A DNA stretch of 64,000 nucleotides from positions 171,025-235,024 of the forward strand of contig DNNO01000020.1 of assembly GCA_003497625.1 (NCBI GenBank). The letters run 5' to 3'. A program made the translations under genes and the position numbers. Under the pieces are notes generated by a model. The model was not told where the DNA came from. It searched no databases and was given only the letters and a program-made list of their open reading frames with translations. The DNA comes from Flavobacterium sp. (GTDB lineage: Bacteria; Bacteroidota; Bacteroidia; Flavobacteriales; Flavobacteriaceae). Numbering within the stretch: the first letter of the stretch is position 1; each line of letters opens with the position of its first letter. This document shows positions 15,449 through 22,455 of the stretch, in pieces.

Positions 15449-16540
15449 TTACCAAGGACCATTTCTGTTTACATTTACAAACGCATTATTCTCTAAGCGA
15501 TAAGCACCTTTAAGACCAACAAACCAAATGCGTTCTTGTTTATCTTGATAAATAGTAAATGGGAATGGTTTAAATTCACCTTCTTTACTTTCAATTTTTG
15601 TGAATACTTTGTTGCTGTAACTATAAATATCACGTTTGTTTGCATTAAACCAAAGTGTACCGTTTTTATCTTCTAAAATGGAACCTATTCCTTCATTTTG
15701 ATTTAATAAATTTTCAGTTACATTTATAAAAGTGTTTCCATCGTATTTGCAAAGTCCTTTAGAGGTCGAAATCCAAAAATTTCCATCATTACTTTCAATT
15801 ATTTGTCCCACAAAATTAGATTGAAGACCTTCTTTTTCAGATAGGTTTGTTAAAGTAGTTCCATCATAAATATATATTCCTCCGTTCGTTGCAAACCACA
15901 TTTTGCCTTTACTGTCTTCTATAATGGAATGAATCATTTTTGTTGTACTAATTCCCACATCGGGATTTATCTTTCCTTCAGGAATTTCAAAAGGTGAAAA
16001 TTTCTCACCATCAAAAGTGTAAGCACCTTGAGTAGTTCCAACCCAAAGGATTCCTTTTTTATCCATTGTCATGCTCCAAAGACCACCAATTTTCTTTTCA
16101 TCTTTTTCGTAATACATTGTAAAATAGTTACCATCAAATTTTGCAATGCCACGATCATAACCTATCCAGATATTTCCAATTTTATCTTCAATAATAACAT
16201 GAACTGTTACTTCTTGTCCATTGTAATCTTTTAGTACAAAATAAACAAGTCCATTCTTATCATAACGACTAAGACCAGATTGTGTTCCAAACCAATAATT
16301 TCCTTTGCTGTCTTGAAAAACAGTTCGAATAACACCACTTATTTGGTTTCCTTGGTAATCTTTATCATGTACACTATTTCTATATTCGGGTTGTGTTTCT
16401 GCCTTTAGACTAATACTATCTTTATGAATTTTTGTAATTTTAACTGGTATTGATTCTGTAATTTGTCCAACACACGAATTAAATAAAAATGATAAAATTA
16501 GCATTAAATAGTTCGCTTTGATTTTGTTATATTTAATCAT
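15449..16540 (-). CDS. Beta-propeller (Reg_prop) lipoprotein
   Basis: The ATG at 16540 gives a 363-residue protein with an SPII signal (lipobox 'FLFNSC'). The mature part has seven copies of a blade motif of the type 'GNYWFGTQSGLSRYD', 'GNIWIGYDRGIAKFD', 'GILWVGTTQGAYTFD', 'GKMWFATNGGIYIYD', matching the two-component regulator propeller repeat. In hybrid sensors this propeller is the periplasmic input domain, but here there is no kinase or transmembrane domain, so it is a free-standing surface or periplasmic propeller. Upstream ATGs at 16570 and 16591 would extend a charged N-terminus. It is the first gene of the cassette-like patch and lies next to a tRNA. Confidence 0.8.
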   Translation of the reverse strand: MIKYNKIKANYLMLILSFLFNSCVGQITESIPVKITKIHKDSISLKAETQPEYRNSVHDKDYQGNQISGVIRTVFQDSKGNYWFGTQSGLSRYDKNGLVYFVLKDYNGQEVTVHVIIEDKIGNIWIGYDRGIAKFDGNYFTMYYEKDEKKIGGLWSMTMDKKGILWVGTTQGAYTFDGEKFSPFEIPEGKINPDVGISTTKMIHSIIEDSKGKMWFATNGGIYIYDGTTLTNLSEKEGLQSNFVGQIIESNDGNFWISTSKGLCKYDGNTFINVTENLLNQNEGIGSILEDKNGTLWFNANKRDIYSYSNKVFTKIESKEGEFKPFPFTIYQDKQERIWFVGLKGAYRLENNAFVNVNRNGPW

Positions 16541-16587
16541 AATTGTTGTTTTTTGTTTTTGTTTTTCCATGTTTCGCCAAAAATGAC

Positions 16588-16634
16588 GCACAACGTTCCT
16601 GTTCTCGGCGAGGTTGCGAGCTTGGGAAGCGATT
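16588..16634 (-). repeat. Half of an attC-like repeat at the cassette-patch edge
   Basis: On the minus strand the segment ends in GGAACGTTGTGCGTC, the same right end as copy 2 (GAACGTTGTAC), preceded by GC-rich bases (CTCGCAACCTCGCCG). The matching left arm is not visible. Confidence 0.4.
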
Positions 16635-16640
16635 TATTTT

Positions 16641-16796
16641 CTATCAAATATAAAAATAAAATGGAAATAATTTAGGTATTAAAAAGCTAATTAAGAGATG
16701 CATACTAGGAAGATACTAAGTAGTAGTGTATAGATAAAGTATAGATGATGTATGGATAATGTATACAAGAAGTTGTCAATTACACTAAATCATAAG
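16641..16796. other. AT-rich gap between cassette patch and tRNA-Tyr
   Basis: No gene is seen. The only structure is an 11-bp tandem repeat (16728-16766). It separates the accessory patch from the tRNA terminator. Confidence 0.6.
16728..16766. repeat. 11-bp tandem repeat, 3.5 copies
   Basis: Units GTATAGATAAA, GTATAGATGAT, GTATGGATAAT and a partial GTATAC follow each other exactly in register. Confidence 0.75.
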
Positions 16797-16829
16797 AAAC
16801 AAAAAAAGCACCTCGCTAAAGGTGCTTTT
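16797..16829 (-). terminator. Terminator of tRNA-Tyr
   Basis: Stem AAAAGCACCT / AGGTGCTTTT followed by T residues on the minus strand, directly after the tRNA 3' end. Confidence 0.85.
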
Positions 16830-16830
16830 G

Positions 16831-16912
16831 TGGGGAGAGCAGGATTCGAACCTGCGAAGATGTAATCAGCGGATTTACAGTCCGCCCTCGTTGGCCGCTT
16901 GAGTATCTCCCC
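16831..16912 (-). tRNA. tRNA-Tyr (GTA)
   Basis: An 82-base tRNA with acceptor stem GGGGAGA / TCTCCCC, a long variable arm as expected for bacterial tRNA-Tyr, TpsiC loop GGTTCGAATCC, and the anticodon GTA in 'CGGACTGTAAATCCG'. The CCA end is not encoded. The cassette-like patch begins about 200 bp beyond its 3' end, a common place for insertions. Confidence 0.95.
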
Positions 16913-17029
16913 AAGCCATCTCGCTTATTTGACTAAGCGGTTGCAAATATAGAATTGTTTTTTATACTTGCAAAGATATTTTTTACAATTTTACCTACTA
17001 TTTTATAATGTTCTGTAAATGAAAAACAT

Positions 17030-17057
17030 AAAAAAATCTCCCTAGGGAGATTTTTTT
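17030..17057 (-). terminator. Perfect palindromic terminator
   Basis: Seven A, TCTCCCTAGGGAGA, seven T: a 28-bp perfect palindrome 19 bp past the TlpA gene stop. Confidence 0.85.
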
Positions 17058-17076
17058 AATTTATAAAGTTTTCAGT

Positions 17077-18201
17077 TTATTTTACACCTAAAAGTGCTGC
17101 TACTTTAGCACGTAATTCTTCGCCTCTAAGGTCTTTTGCAACAATATTTCCTTTTTCATCTAAGATAAATGTAGCAGGAATAGATTGTACATTATATTGT
17201 TTAGCAATAGGATCTTCCCAAAATTTAAGGTTTGAAACATGTGGCCAAACTAAACCATCTTTAGCAATAGCTTCTTTCCATTTTTTAGCGTCTTTGTCTA
17301 AAGAAACTCCAATGATATTTAATCCTTGCGGGTGGAATTCATTGTATAAAGCTACAACGCTTGGGTTTTCAGCTCTACAAGGACCGCACCAAGAAGCCCA
17401 AAAATCGATAATTGTAACTTTTCCTAAAGTCTCTTTTAAGGAGATTGTTTTACCTTCAGGAGTTGGTCCAGAGAAATTTGGAGCAGGTTTTCCAATAACA
17501 ATAGCAGTCATTGCATCTAAAGTAGTTTTGATTTTTTTTCCGCTTTTCGTTTCTTTTACTTCTTTATTCAATCCATCAAAATAAGTTCTTGTTTCTTCAG
17601 GAGTTAAGTATTGTCTCGTTAAGAAATTCTCTAATAACAAAACAGATAAATAAGCATCTGGGTTGTTTTTTATAAATTTCTTTGAATACTCATTCATTTC
17701 ATTTTGAAATTTTTTGTATTCTTTTAATAATTTATTGATAGTAACAGTGTCTTTACCCATTTGTGCTTTTTGCATAGCAGGACCATTGTCTTTTTCAAAT
17801 TTAGCTACTTTTTCAGAAATAGCTCTAGTTTCTAGGTTAAACGTGTGGAACTTTTCGTTGTTTGGAGTTCCTCCTAAAGTAGATTTATGAATAGAATCTT
17901 TGATAATATCAATTTTAATTTTACCTTCTTCTAAAATGATGGGTAAATTAATTTCCTCGTTTTCAATTCTTACAAATCCAATGTCAATTCCGTCTGTTAT
18001 TCCTTTTAATTCAAATTTCCCATCAGTAACAACAGCCGTATCTTTAGCTAATGATCCAGTTTCTGTCTGAACTTCAATAAAAACTTTTTTCCCATTTTCA
18101 ACTCCGTTAGCTGTTCCGGAAATAAGGAATTCGTTATCTTTTAGATTGTTACAAGACACTATTAATAGTGTAGAAGCGATTATAAATGCTATTTTTTTCA
18201 T
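17077..18201 (-). CDS. TlpA-family disulfide reductase with DUF4369 domain (lipoprotein)
   Basis: A 374-residue SPII lipoprotein (C17 in 'LLIVSCNN'). The N-terminal half matches DUF4369 ('FLISGTANGVENGKKVFIEV', then 'DGKFELKG'), and the C-terminal half is a peroxiredoxin/thioredoxin fold with 'WASWCGPCR' and 'PATFILDEKGNIV'. This domain pair is common in Bacteroidota and is thought to reduce exported disulfides. Single-gene transcription unit: its own promoter (18222-18251), its own terminator. Divergent from rpsA. Confidence 0.9.
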   Translation of the reverse strand: MKKIAFIIASTLLIVSCNNLKDNEFLISGTANGVENGKKVFIEVQTETGSLAKDTAVVTDGKFELKGITDGIDIGFVRIENEEINLPIILEEGKIKIDIIKDSIHKSTLGGTPNNEKFHTFNLETRAISEKVAKFEKDNGPAMQKAQMGKDTVTINKLLKEYKKFQNEMNEYSKKFIKNNPDAYLSVLLLENFLTRQYLTPEETRTYFDGLNKEVKETKSGKKIKTTLDAMTAIVIGKPAPNFSGPTPEGKTISLKETLGKVTIIDFWASWCGPCRAENPSVVALYNEFHPQGLNIIGVSLDKDAKKWKEAIAKDGLVWPHVSNLKFWEDPIAKQYNVQSIPATFILDEKGNIVAKDLRGEELRAKVAALLGVK

Positions 18202-18221
18202 TATTATAAATTAAATTTCCG

Positions 18222-18251
18222 CAAATGTATTTAAAATAAATCAGTTACAAA
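18222..18251 (-). promoter_or_regulatory. Sigma-A promoter of the DUF4369/TlpA gene
   Basis: On the minus strand TTTG, 18 bp, TACATTTG: both boxes match the Bacteroidota consensus. It is 20 bp upstream of the ATG. Confidence 0.7.
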
Positions 18252-18296
18252 ACATAAATAAATATTAGAATAGCTATAAAAACTTAGTTTTAAAGT

Positions 18297-18327
18297 TTTG
18301 TCAATCAAAAATATAGTTGTAATTTTG
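18297..18327 (+). promoter_or_regulatory. rpsA: Sigma-A promoter of rpsA
   Basis: TTTG, exactly 19 bp, TAATTTTG: a perfect match to the Bacteroidota -33/-7 consensus. It predicts a transcript leader of about 110 bases. Confidence 0.8.
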
Positions 18328-18343
18328 CGCACCTTTTGGCGGA

Positions 18344-18416
18344 TAGCGTTTCCATTAGGTATTAATCATTTATGTAAAACACTGCTGTTGTTTTCTATTC
18401 GCATTAAGAAACGCTA
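18344..18416 (+). promoter_or_regulatory. rpsA: Structured 5' leader of rpsA
   Basis: TAGCGTTTC (18344-18352) and GAAACGCTA (18408-18416) form a perfect 9-bp long-range stem enclosing 55 bases, within the predicted leader. The stem ends 29 bases before the ATG. Ribosomal protein operons are often autoregulated through such leaders; whether S1 binds here is inference. Confidence 0.55.
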
Positions 18417-18445
18417 GAATCACGGCATACAAATTTTTAATCAGC

Positions 18446-20212
18446 ATGTCTGAAATTAACAAAACACAAGAAGAGTTTTTAGCGAATTTTAACTGGCATA
18501 ACTTCCAAGAAGGAATTGACCCAGTAGATGAAAAAAACTTACAAGAATTCGAAGAATTAGTAACTAAAACATTCATCGCTACTGATCAAGAAGAAGTTGT
18601 AGAAGGAGTTGTAGTTAGAATTACTGAAAGAGACGCAATTGTTGATATCAACGCTAAATCTGAAGGTGTTATTTCTTTAAACGAATTCCGTTACAATCCT
18701 AACTTAAAAGTTGGTGATAAAGTAGAAGTATTAATCGACGTTCGCGAAGACAAAACAGGTCAGTTAGTATTATCTCACAGAAAAGCTAGAACTATTAAAG
18801 CATGGGATAGAGTTATTTCTGCAAACGAAACAGGAGAAATCGTTAACGGTTTCGTTAAATGTAGAACTAAAGGTGGTATGATTGTAGATGTTTTCGGAAT
18901 TGAAGCATTCTTACCAGGTTCGCAAATTGATGTGAAACCTATCCGTGATTACGATCAATATGTGAACAAAACTATGGAATTCAAAGTAGTTAAAATCAAC
19001 CACGAATTCAAAAACGTAGTAGTATCTCACAAAGCGCTTATCGAAGCTGATATTGAAGTACAGAAAAAAGAAATCATTGGTCAATTAGAAAAAGGACAAG
19101 TATTAGAAGGTGTTGTTAAAAACATTACTTCTTACGGTGTGTTTATTGATTTAGGTGGAGTAGATGGATTAATCCATATTACTGACTTATCTTGGTCAAG
19201 AATCAATCACCCAAGCGAAGTTCTTGAGTTAGATCAAAAATTAAACGTTGTAATCCTTGATTTCGATGATGAGAAAACGAGAATCCAATTAGGTTTAAAA
19301 CAATTAAACGCTCATCCTTGGGATGCTTTAGGAACTGAATTAAAAGTTGGTGATAAAGTTAAAGGTAAAGTTGTTGTTTTAGCTGATTACGGTGCTTTCA
19401 TCGAAGTTGCTGAAGGTGTAGAAGGTTTAATCCACGTTTCTGAAATGTCATGGTCTACTCACTTAAGAAGTGCTCAAGATTTCATGAAAATTGGTGACGA
19501 AGTAGAGGCAGTTGTTTTAACTCTTGATAGAGAAGAAAGAAAAATGTCTTTAGGTATCAAACAAATGACACAAGATCCATGGACAGATATTACTTCTAAA
19601 TACCCAGTAGGTTCTAAACATACAGGTATCGTTAGAAACTTTACTAACTTCGGAATTTTCGTAGAGTTAGAAGAAGGTATTGACGGTTTAGTATATATCT
19701 CTGATTTATCTTGGACTAAGAAAATCAAACACCCATCTGAATTTGTAAATGTAGGTGATAAATTAGACGTAGTTGTTTTAGAATTAGACGTTGAAGGTCG
19801 TAAATTATCTTTAGGTCACAAACAAACTACTGCTAATCCTTGGGATAAATACGAAGATGCATTCGCTGTTGGAACTATCCACAACGGAACTATCGCTGAA
19901 ATCGTTGACAAAGGAGCTACTGTAGAATTTGGTGACGATATCGTTGCTTTCATTCCTACACGTCACTTAGAAAAAGAAGACGGTAAAAAATTGAAAAAAG
20001 GAGATACTGCTGACTTTAAAGTTATTGAGTTCAATAAAGAATTCAAAAGAGTAGTAGCTTCTCATACAGCTATCTTCAGAGAAGAAGAAGAGAAAAACGT
20101 TAAAACTGCAGTTGAAACTACATCAAATAGTTCGGCTCAAACATCTACTTTAGGTGATAACAACGATATTCTTGCTGAATTAAAAGCTAAAATGGAAAAA
20201 GGAGGTAAATAA
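18446..20212 (+). CDS. rpsA: 30S ribosomal protein S1
   Basis: 588 residues made of successive S1 (OB-fold) domains. Repeated blocks such as 'GVVKNITSYGVFIDLGGVDGLIHITDLSW', 'GKVVVLADYGAFIEV' and 'GIVRNFTNFGIFVEL' each end in the 'LGLKQ' or 'LGHKQ' type of motif. It helps mRNA bind the 30S subunit, which matters in Bacteroidota, where Shine-Dalgarno use is weak. Codon use is visibly biased toward a few codons, as for a highly expressed gene. It is a single-gene unit with its own promoter and terminator. Confidence 0.96.
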   Translation: MSEINKTQEEFLANFNWHNFQEGIDPVDEKNLQEFEELVTKTFIATDQEEVVEGVVVRITERDAIVDINAKSEGVISLNEFRYNPNLKVGDKVEVLIDVREDKTGQLVLSHRKARTIKAWDRVISANETGEIVNGFVKCRTKGGMIVDVFGIEAFLPGSQIDVKPIRDYDQYVNKTMEFKVVKINHEFKNVVVSHKALIEADIEVQKKEIIGQLEKGQVLEGVVKNITSYGVFIDLGGVDGLIHITDLSWSRINHPSEVLELDQKLNVVILDFDDEKTRIQLGLKQLNAHPWDALGTELKVGDKVKGKVVVLADYGAFIEVAEGVEGLIHVSEMSWSTHLRSAQDFMKIGDEVEAVVLTLDREERKMSLGIKQMTQDPWTDITSKYPVGSKHTGIVRNFTNFGIFVELEEGIDGLVYISDLSWTKKIKHPSEFVNVGDKLDVVVLELDVEGRKLSLGHKQTTANPWDKYEDAFAVGTIHNGTIAEIVDKGATVEFGDDIVAFIPTRHLEKEDGKKLKKGDTADFKVIEFNKEFKRVVASHTAIFREEEEKNVKTAVETTSNSSAQTSTLGDNNDILAELKAKMEKGGK

Positions 20213-20234
20213 TCTCTAATTTTCTAAATATTTT

Positions 20235-20263
20235 AAATCCCGAAAGAAATTTCGGGATTTTTT
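20235..20263 (+). terminator. Terminator of rpsA
   Basis: Stem AAATCCCGAAA / TTTCGGGATTT with a 4-base loop and a T tail. Confidence 0.85.
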
Positions 20264-20272
20264 ATTGTGTAT

Positions 20273-20301
20273 TATATTTGTATATCGTAATATTGCAATA
20301 T
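20273..20301 (+). promoter_or_regulatory. ars promoter -7 element and ArsR operator
   Basis: TATATTTG (20273-20280) is a -7 match. The perfect palindrome ATATTGCAATAT (20290-20301) follows about 10 bp later, over the expected start of transcription, where ArsR binding would block initiation. The operator assignment is inferred from position and symmetry. Confidence 0.55.
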
Positions 20302-20318
20302 AATAATTTATAAAAATT

Positions 20319-20642
20319 ATGGGAGCATCAAAATCAGAATCCTTTTCAGTGGAACAAAACGAAATGGCAACATTGTTTAAAGCCTTGTCACATCCAGCTC
20401 GAATTGCTATTGTTGATTATCTATTAACTGTTGATTCTTGTATTTGCGGTGATATTGTAAACGAATTGCCTTTAGCGCAACCTACGATTTCGCAACATCT
20501 AAAAGAATTAAAAAACGCTAACATCATTAAAGGAACCATCGAAGGAACCGCTATTTGTTATTGCATTAATCCAGATACGATTGATAAAATAGAAAATCAC
20601 TTTGGTATGATTCGTCATAAGTTAAAGAATAAATGTTGCTAA
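20319..20642 (+). CDS. arsR: ArsR/SmtB-family arsenic-responsive repressor
   Basis: 107 residues. The winged helix-turn-helix covers about 17-75 ('KALSHPARIAIVDYLL', 'LPLAQPTISQHLKELKNANII'). A cysteine pair at C41 and C43 ('SCICGD') sits where As(III)-sensing ArsR proteins bind metal, and there is a further CC at the C-terminus. It should release DNA on binding arsenite or antimonite. It is the first gene of an arsenic operon and has a palindrome over the promoter. Confidence 0.9.
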   Translation: MGASKSESFSVEQNEMATLFKALSHPARIAIVDYLLTVDSCICGDIVNELPLAQPTISQHLKELKNANIIKGTIEGTAICYCINPDTIDKIENHFGMIRHKLKNKCC

Positions 20643-20651
20643 GAGAAGTAA

Positions 20652-20721
20652 CGTCACTTCGAGTGATTTTTAAAAGTGAAAATGCTAATTTTTGCTTTTA
20701 AAAATTGTATCGAGAACTTTT
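20652..20721. repeat. REP-like intergenic palindrome
   Basis: An imperfect inverted repeat about 70 bp long: TTCGAG, then ATTTTTAAAAG, a short centre, CTTTTAAAAAT and TCGAGAA. It lies between arsR and the next gene. I recall similar TTCGAGTGA...TATCGAGAA elements scattered in other Flavobacterium genomes. Confidence 0.55.
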
Positions 20722-20745
20722 GAAAACAAATTTAAAAAATATATT

Positions 20746-21222
20746 ATGAAATTATCAGAAATCAAATCCGAATTAAAAAAGCTAACAACAATAGCTTTTC
20801 AATTACCTAATGGTGATTTAGTACCAAATCATTTCCATGTAACGGAAGTAGGTAAAATCACTAAACATTTCATCGATTGCGGTGGAGTTGTTCGTACAGA
20901 AGAAGTCGCAAACTTCCAACTTTGGGAAGCAAACGATTACAATCATAGATTACATCCTGAGAAATTGGTTCACATTATAGAGTTATCAGAAGCTAAATTG
21001 CAAATTCCAGATTTAGAAATTGAAGTCGAATATCAAATGAAGGAAACTATCGGAAAATTCAGTTTAGATTTTGACGGAACTAACTTCCAATTAAAATCAA
21101 AATTAACCGATTGTTTAGCCAAAGACAATTGCGGTATTCCACCAGAAAAACTAAAAGTTAAAATAGGCGAGTGGAAACCAAAAGAAACCTCTTGTTGTAC
21201 ACCAGATTCAGGTTGTTGTTAA
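20746..21222 (+). CDS. DUF6428-like protein in the arsenic operon
   Basis: 158 residues from the ATG at 20746 (MKLSEIKSELKKL); an in-frame extension upstream lies in the REP-like repeat and is not used. The core 'LPNGDLVPNHFHVTEVGKITKHFIDCGG' followed by 'LWEANDYNHRLHPEKLVHI' is characteristic, and the protein ends with 'CCTPDSGCC', a cysteine cluster able to bind thiophilic metals. I recall this family (DUF6428) in Bacteroidota ars operons. Function unknown; an As(III)-binding or delivery role is inference from the cysteines and context. Confidence 0.65.
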   Translation: MKLSEIKSELKKLTTIAFQLPNGDLVPNHFHVTEVGKITKHFIDCGGVVRTEEVANFQLWEANDYNHRLHPEKLVHIIELSEAKLQIPDLEIEVEYQMKETIGKFSLDFDGTNFQLKSKLTDCLAKDNCGIPPEKLKVKIGEWKPKETSCCTPDSGCC

Positions 21223-21223
21223 T

Positions 21224-21841
21224 ATGGAAAATACTAAAAAAGAACATTGGGAAACTGTTTTTACCACAAAAGCAGAAAACGAAGTCAGTTGGTATCAAAA
21301 CGAACCAAAGACTTCAATTCAATTAATTCAAGCTTGTAAAGTAGCTAAAGATGCCAAAATCATTGATATTGGTGGTGGTGATAGCTATTTGATTGATAGT
21401 TTATTGGATTTAGGTTACAAGAATTTATTCTTGTTAGATATTTCGGCTGCTGCTATTGAACGTGCTAAAAAACGATTAGGAGATAAAGCTAAGAATGTAA
21501 CTTTTATAGTTTCCGATAGTTTGCATTTTCAATCAAATGAAAAATTTGATGTTTGGCACGATAGAGCATCTTTTCATTTTTTTACAGAAGCTAACGATAT
21601 TGAACAATACAAAGCTAATGTAATTGCAAATACCAATCAAAATGCGCATTTTATTATCGGAACTTTCTCGGAAGATGGTCCTTTAAAATGCAGTGGTTTG
21701 CCGATAACGCAATATTCGGTTGAAAAAATGGAAGCAGTTTTTGGCGAAGATTTCGAATTAGAAAATTGCTTTACTGAAGATCACGAAACACCATTTGATA
21801 CGGTTCAGAATTTCATTTTTTGTCATTATATAAAGAAATAA
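21224..21841 (+). CDS. Class I SAM-dependent methyltransferase in the arsenic operon
   Basis: A 205-residue methyltransferase with motif I 'IIDIGGGDSYL' near residue 47 and the N-terminal 'HWETVFTTKAENEVSWYQ' seen in a family of small methyltransferases. Motif II acid is in 'LFLLDIS'. It lacks the set of conserved cysteines of the arsenite methyltransferase ArsM (only a few cysteines, toward the C-terminus), so direct As(III) methylation is not supported. It starts 1 bp after the previous stop, so is tightly coupled. Confidence 0.8.
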   Translation: MENTKKEHWETVFTTKAENEVSWYQNEPKTSIQLIQACKVAKDAKIIDIGGGDSYLIDSLLDLGYKNLFLLDISAAAIERAKKRLGDKAKNVTFIVSDSLHFQSNEKFDVWHDRASFHFFTEANDIEQYKANVIANTNQNAHFIIGTFSEDGPLKCSGLPITQYSVEKMEAVFGEDFELENCFTEDHETPFDTVQNFIFCHYIKK

Positions 21842-21842
21842 T

Positions 21843-22451
21843 ATGTTAGAAAATTTATCAAAAACCATAGAAATTATTGCTGAAATTGCAGTTTCAGATG
21901 AACGTAAACAAGTTTTACAGCCCTTAGCCGAATACATTCAAAAGAAAGCAAATGCCAACGAAGAAATTCGATTGAACTTCATTTGTACGCACAATTCCAG
22001 AAGAAGTCATTTATCTCAAATTTGGGCACAAGCGATGGCATTTCAATTCGGAATCAAGAATGTTTTTTGCTATTCTGGCGGAACGGAAGCTACAGCTATG
22101 TTTCCAAAAGTGGCTGAAACATTAGTAAACCAAGGATTTCAAATTCAGAAGTTAAGTCAAGAACAAAATCCAGTTTACGCTGTGAAATTTGATGACAATC
22201 AACATCCTGTCATCTGTTTTTCAAAAGCGTATTTTGATGATTTTAACCCAAAAAACAACTTCGGAGCCATCATGACTTGTAATAATGCTGATGAAGGTTG
22301 TCCAATGGTTTTTGGTGCAGAAGCTAGATTCCCAATCAAATACGATGATCCAAAAGCCTTTGATGGAAACGAATTAATGAACGAAAAATACGCTGAAAGA
22401 AGTTTACAAATTGCTAGTGAAATGTATTTTGTGTTTTCTCAAATAAAATGA
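21843..22451 (+). CDS. Low-molecular-weight phosphatase-like arsenate reductase
   Basis: A 202-residue protein with the CX5R loop 'CTHNSRR' (C48, R54) near a long N-terminal helix. Later cysteines in 'MTCNNADEGCPMVFG' could form the disulfide relay used by thioredoxin-coupled arsenate reductases, and 'YDDPKAFDG' matches the acid-loop region. It is longer than classical ArsC (about 130-140) because of the N-terminal extension. It should reduce As(V) to As(III) for export by the ACR3 pump encoded 4 bp downstream. Confidence 0.82.
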   Translation: MLENLSKTIEIIAEIAVSDERKQVLQPLAEYIQKKANANEEIRLNFICTHNSRRSHLSQIWAQAMAFQFGIKNVFCYSGGTEATAMFPKVAETLVNQGFQIQKLSQEQNPVYAVKFDDNQHPVICFSKAYFDDFNPKNNFGAIMTCNNADEGCPMVFGAEARFPIKYDDPKAFDGNELMNEKYAERSLQIASEMYFVFSQIK

Positions 22452-22455
22452 TACT

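Noticed and set aside
21224..21841. Calling the methyltransferase arsM
   Set aside because: The conserved cysteines needed for As(III) methylation are not visible.
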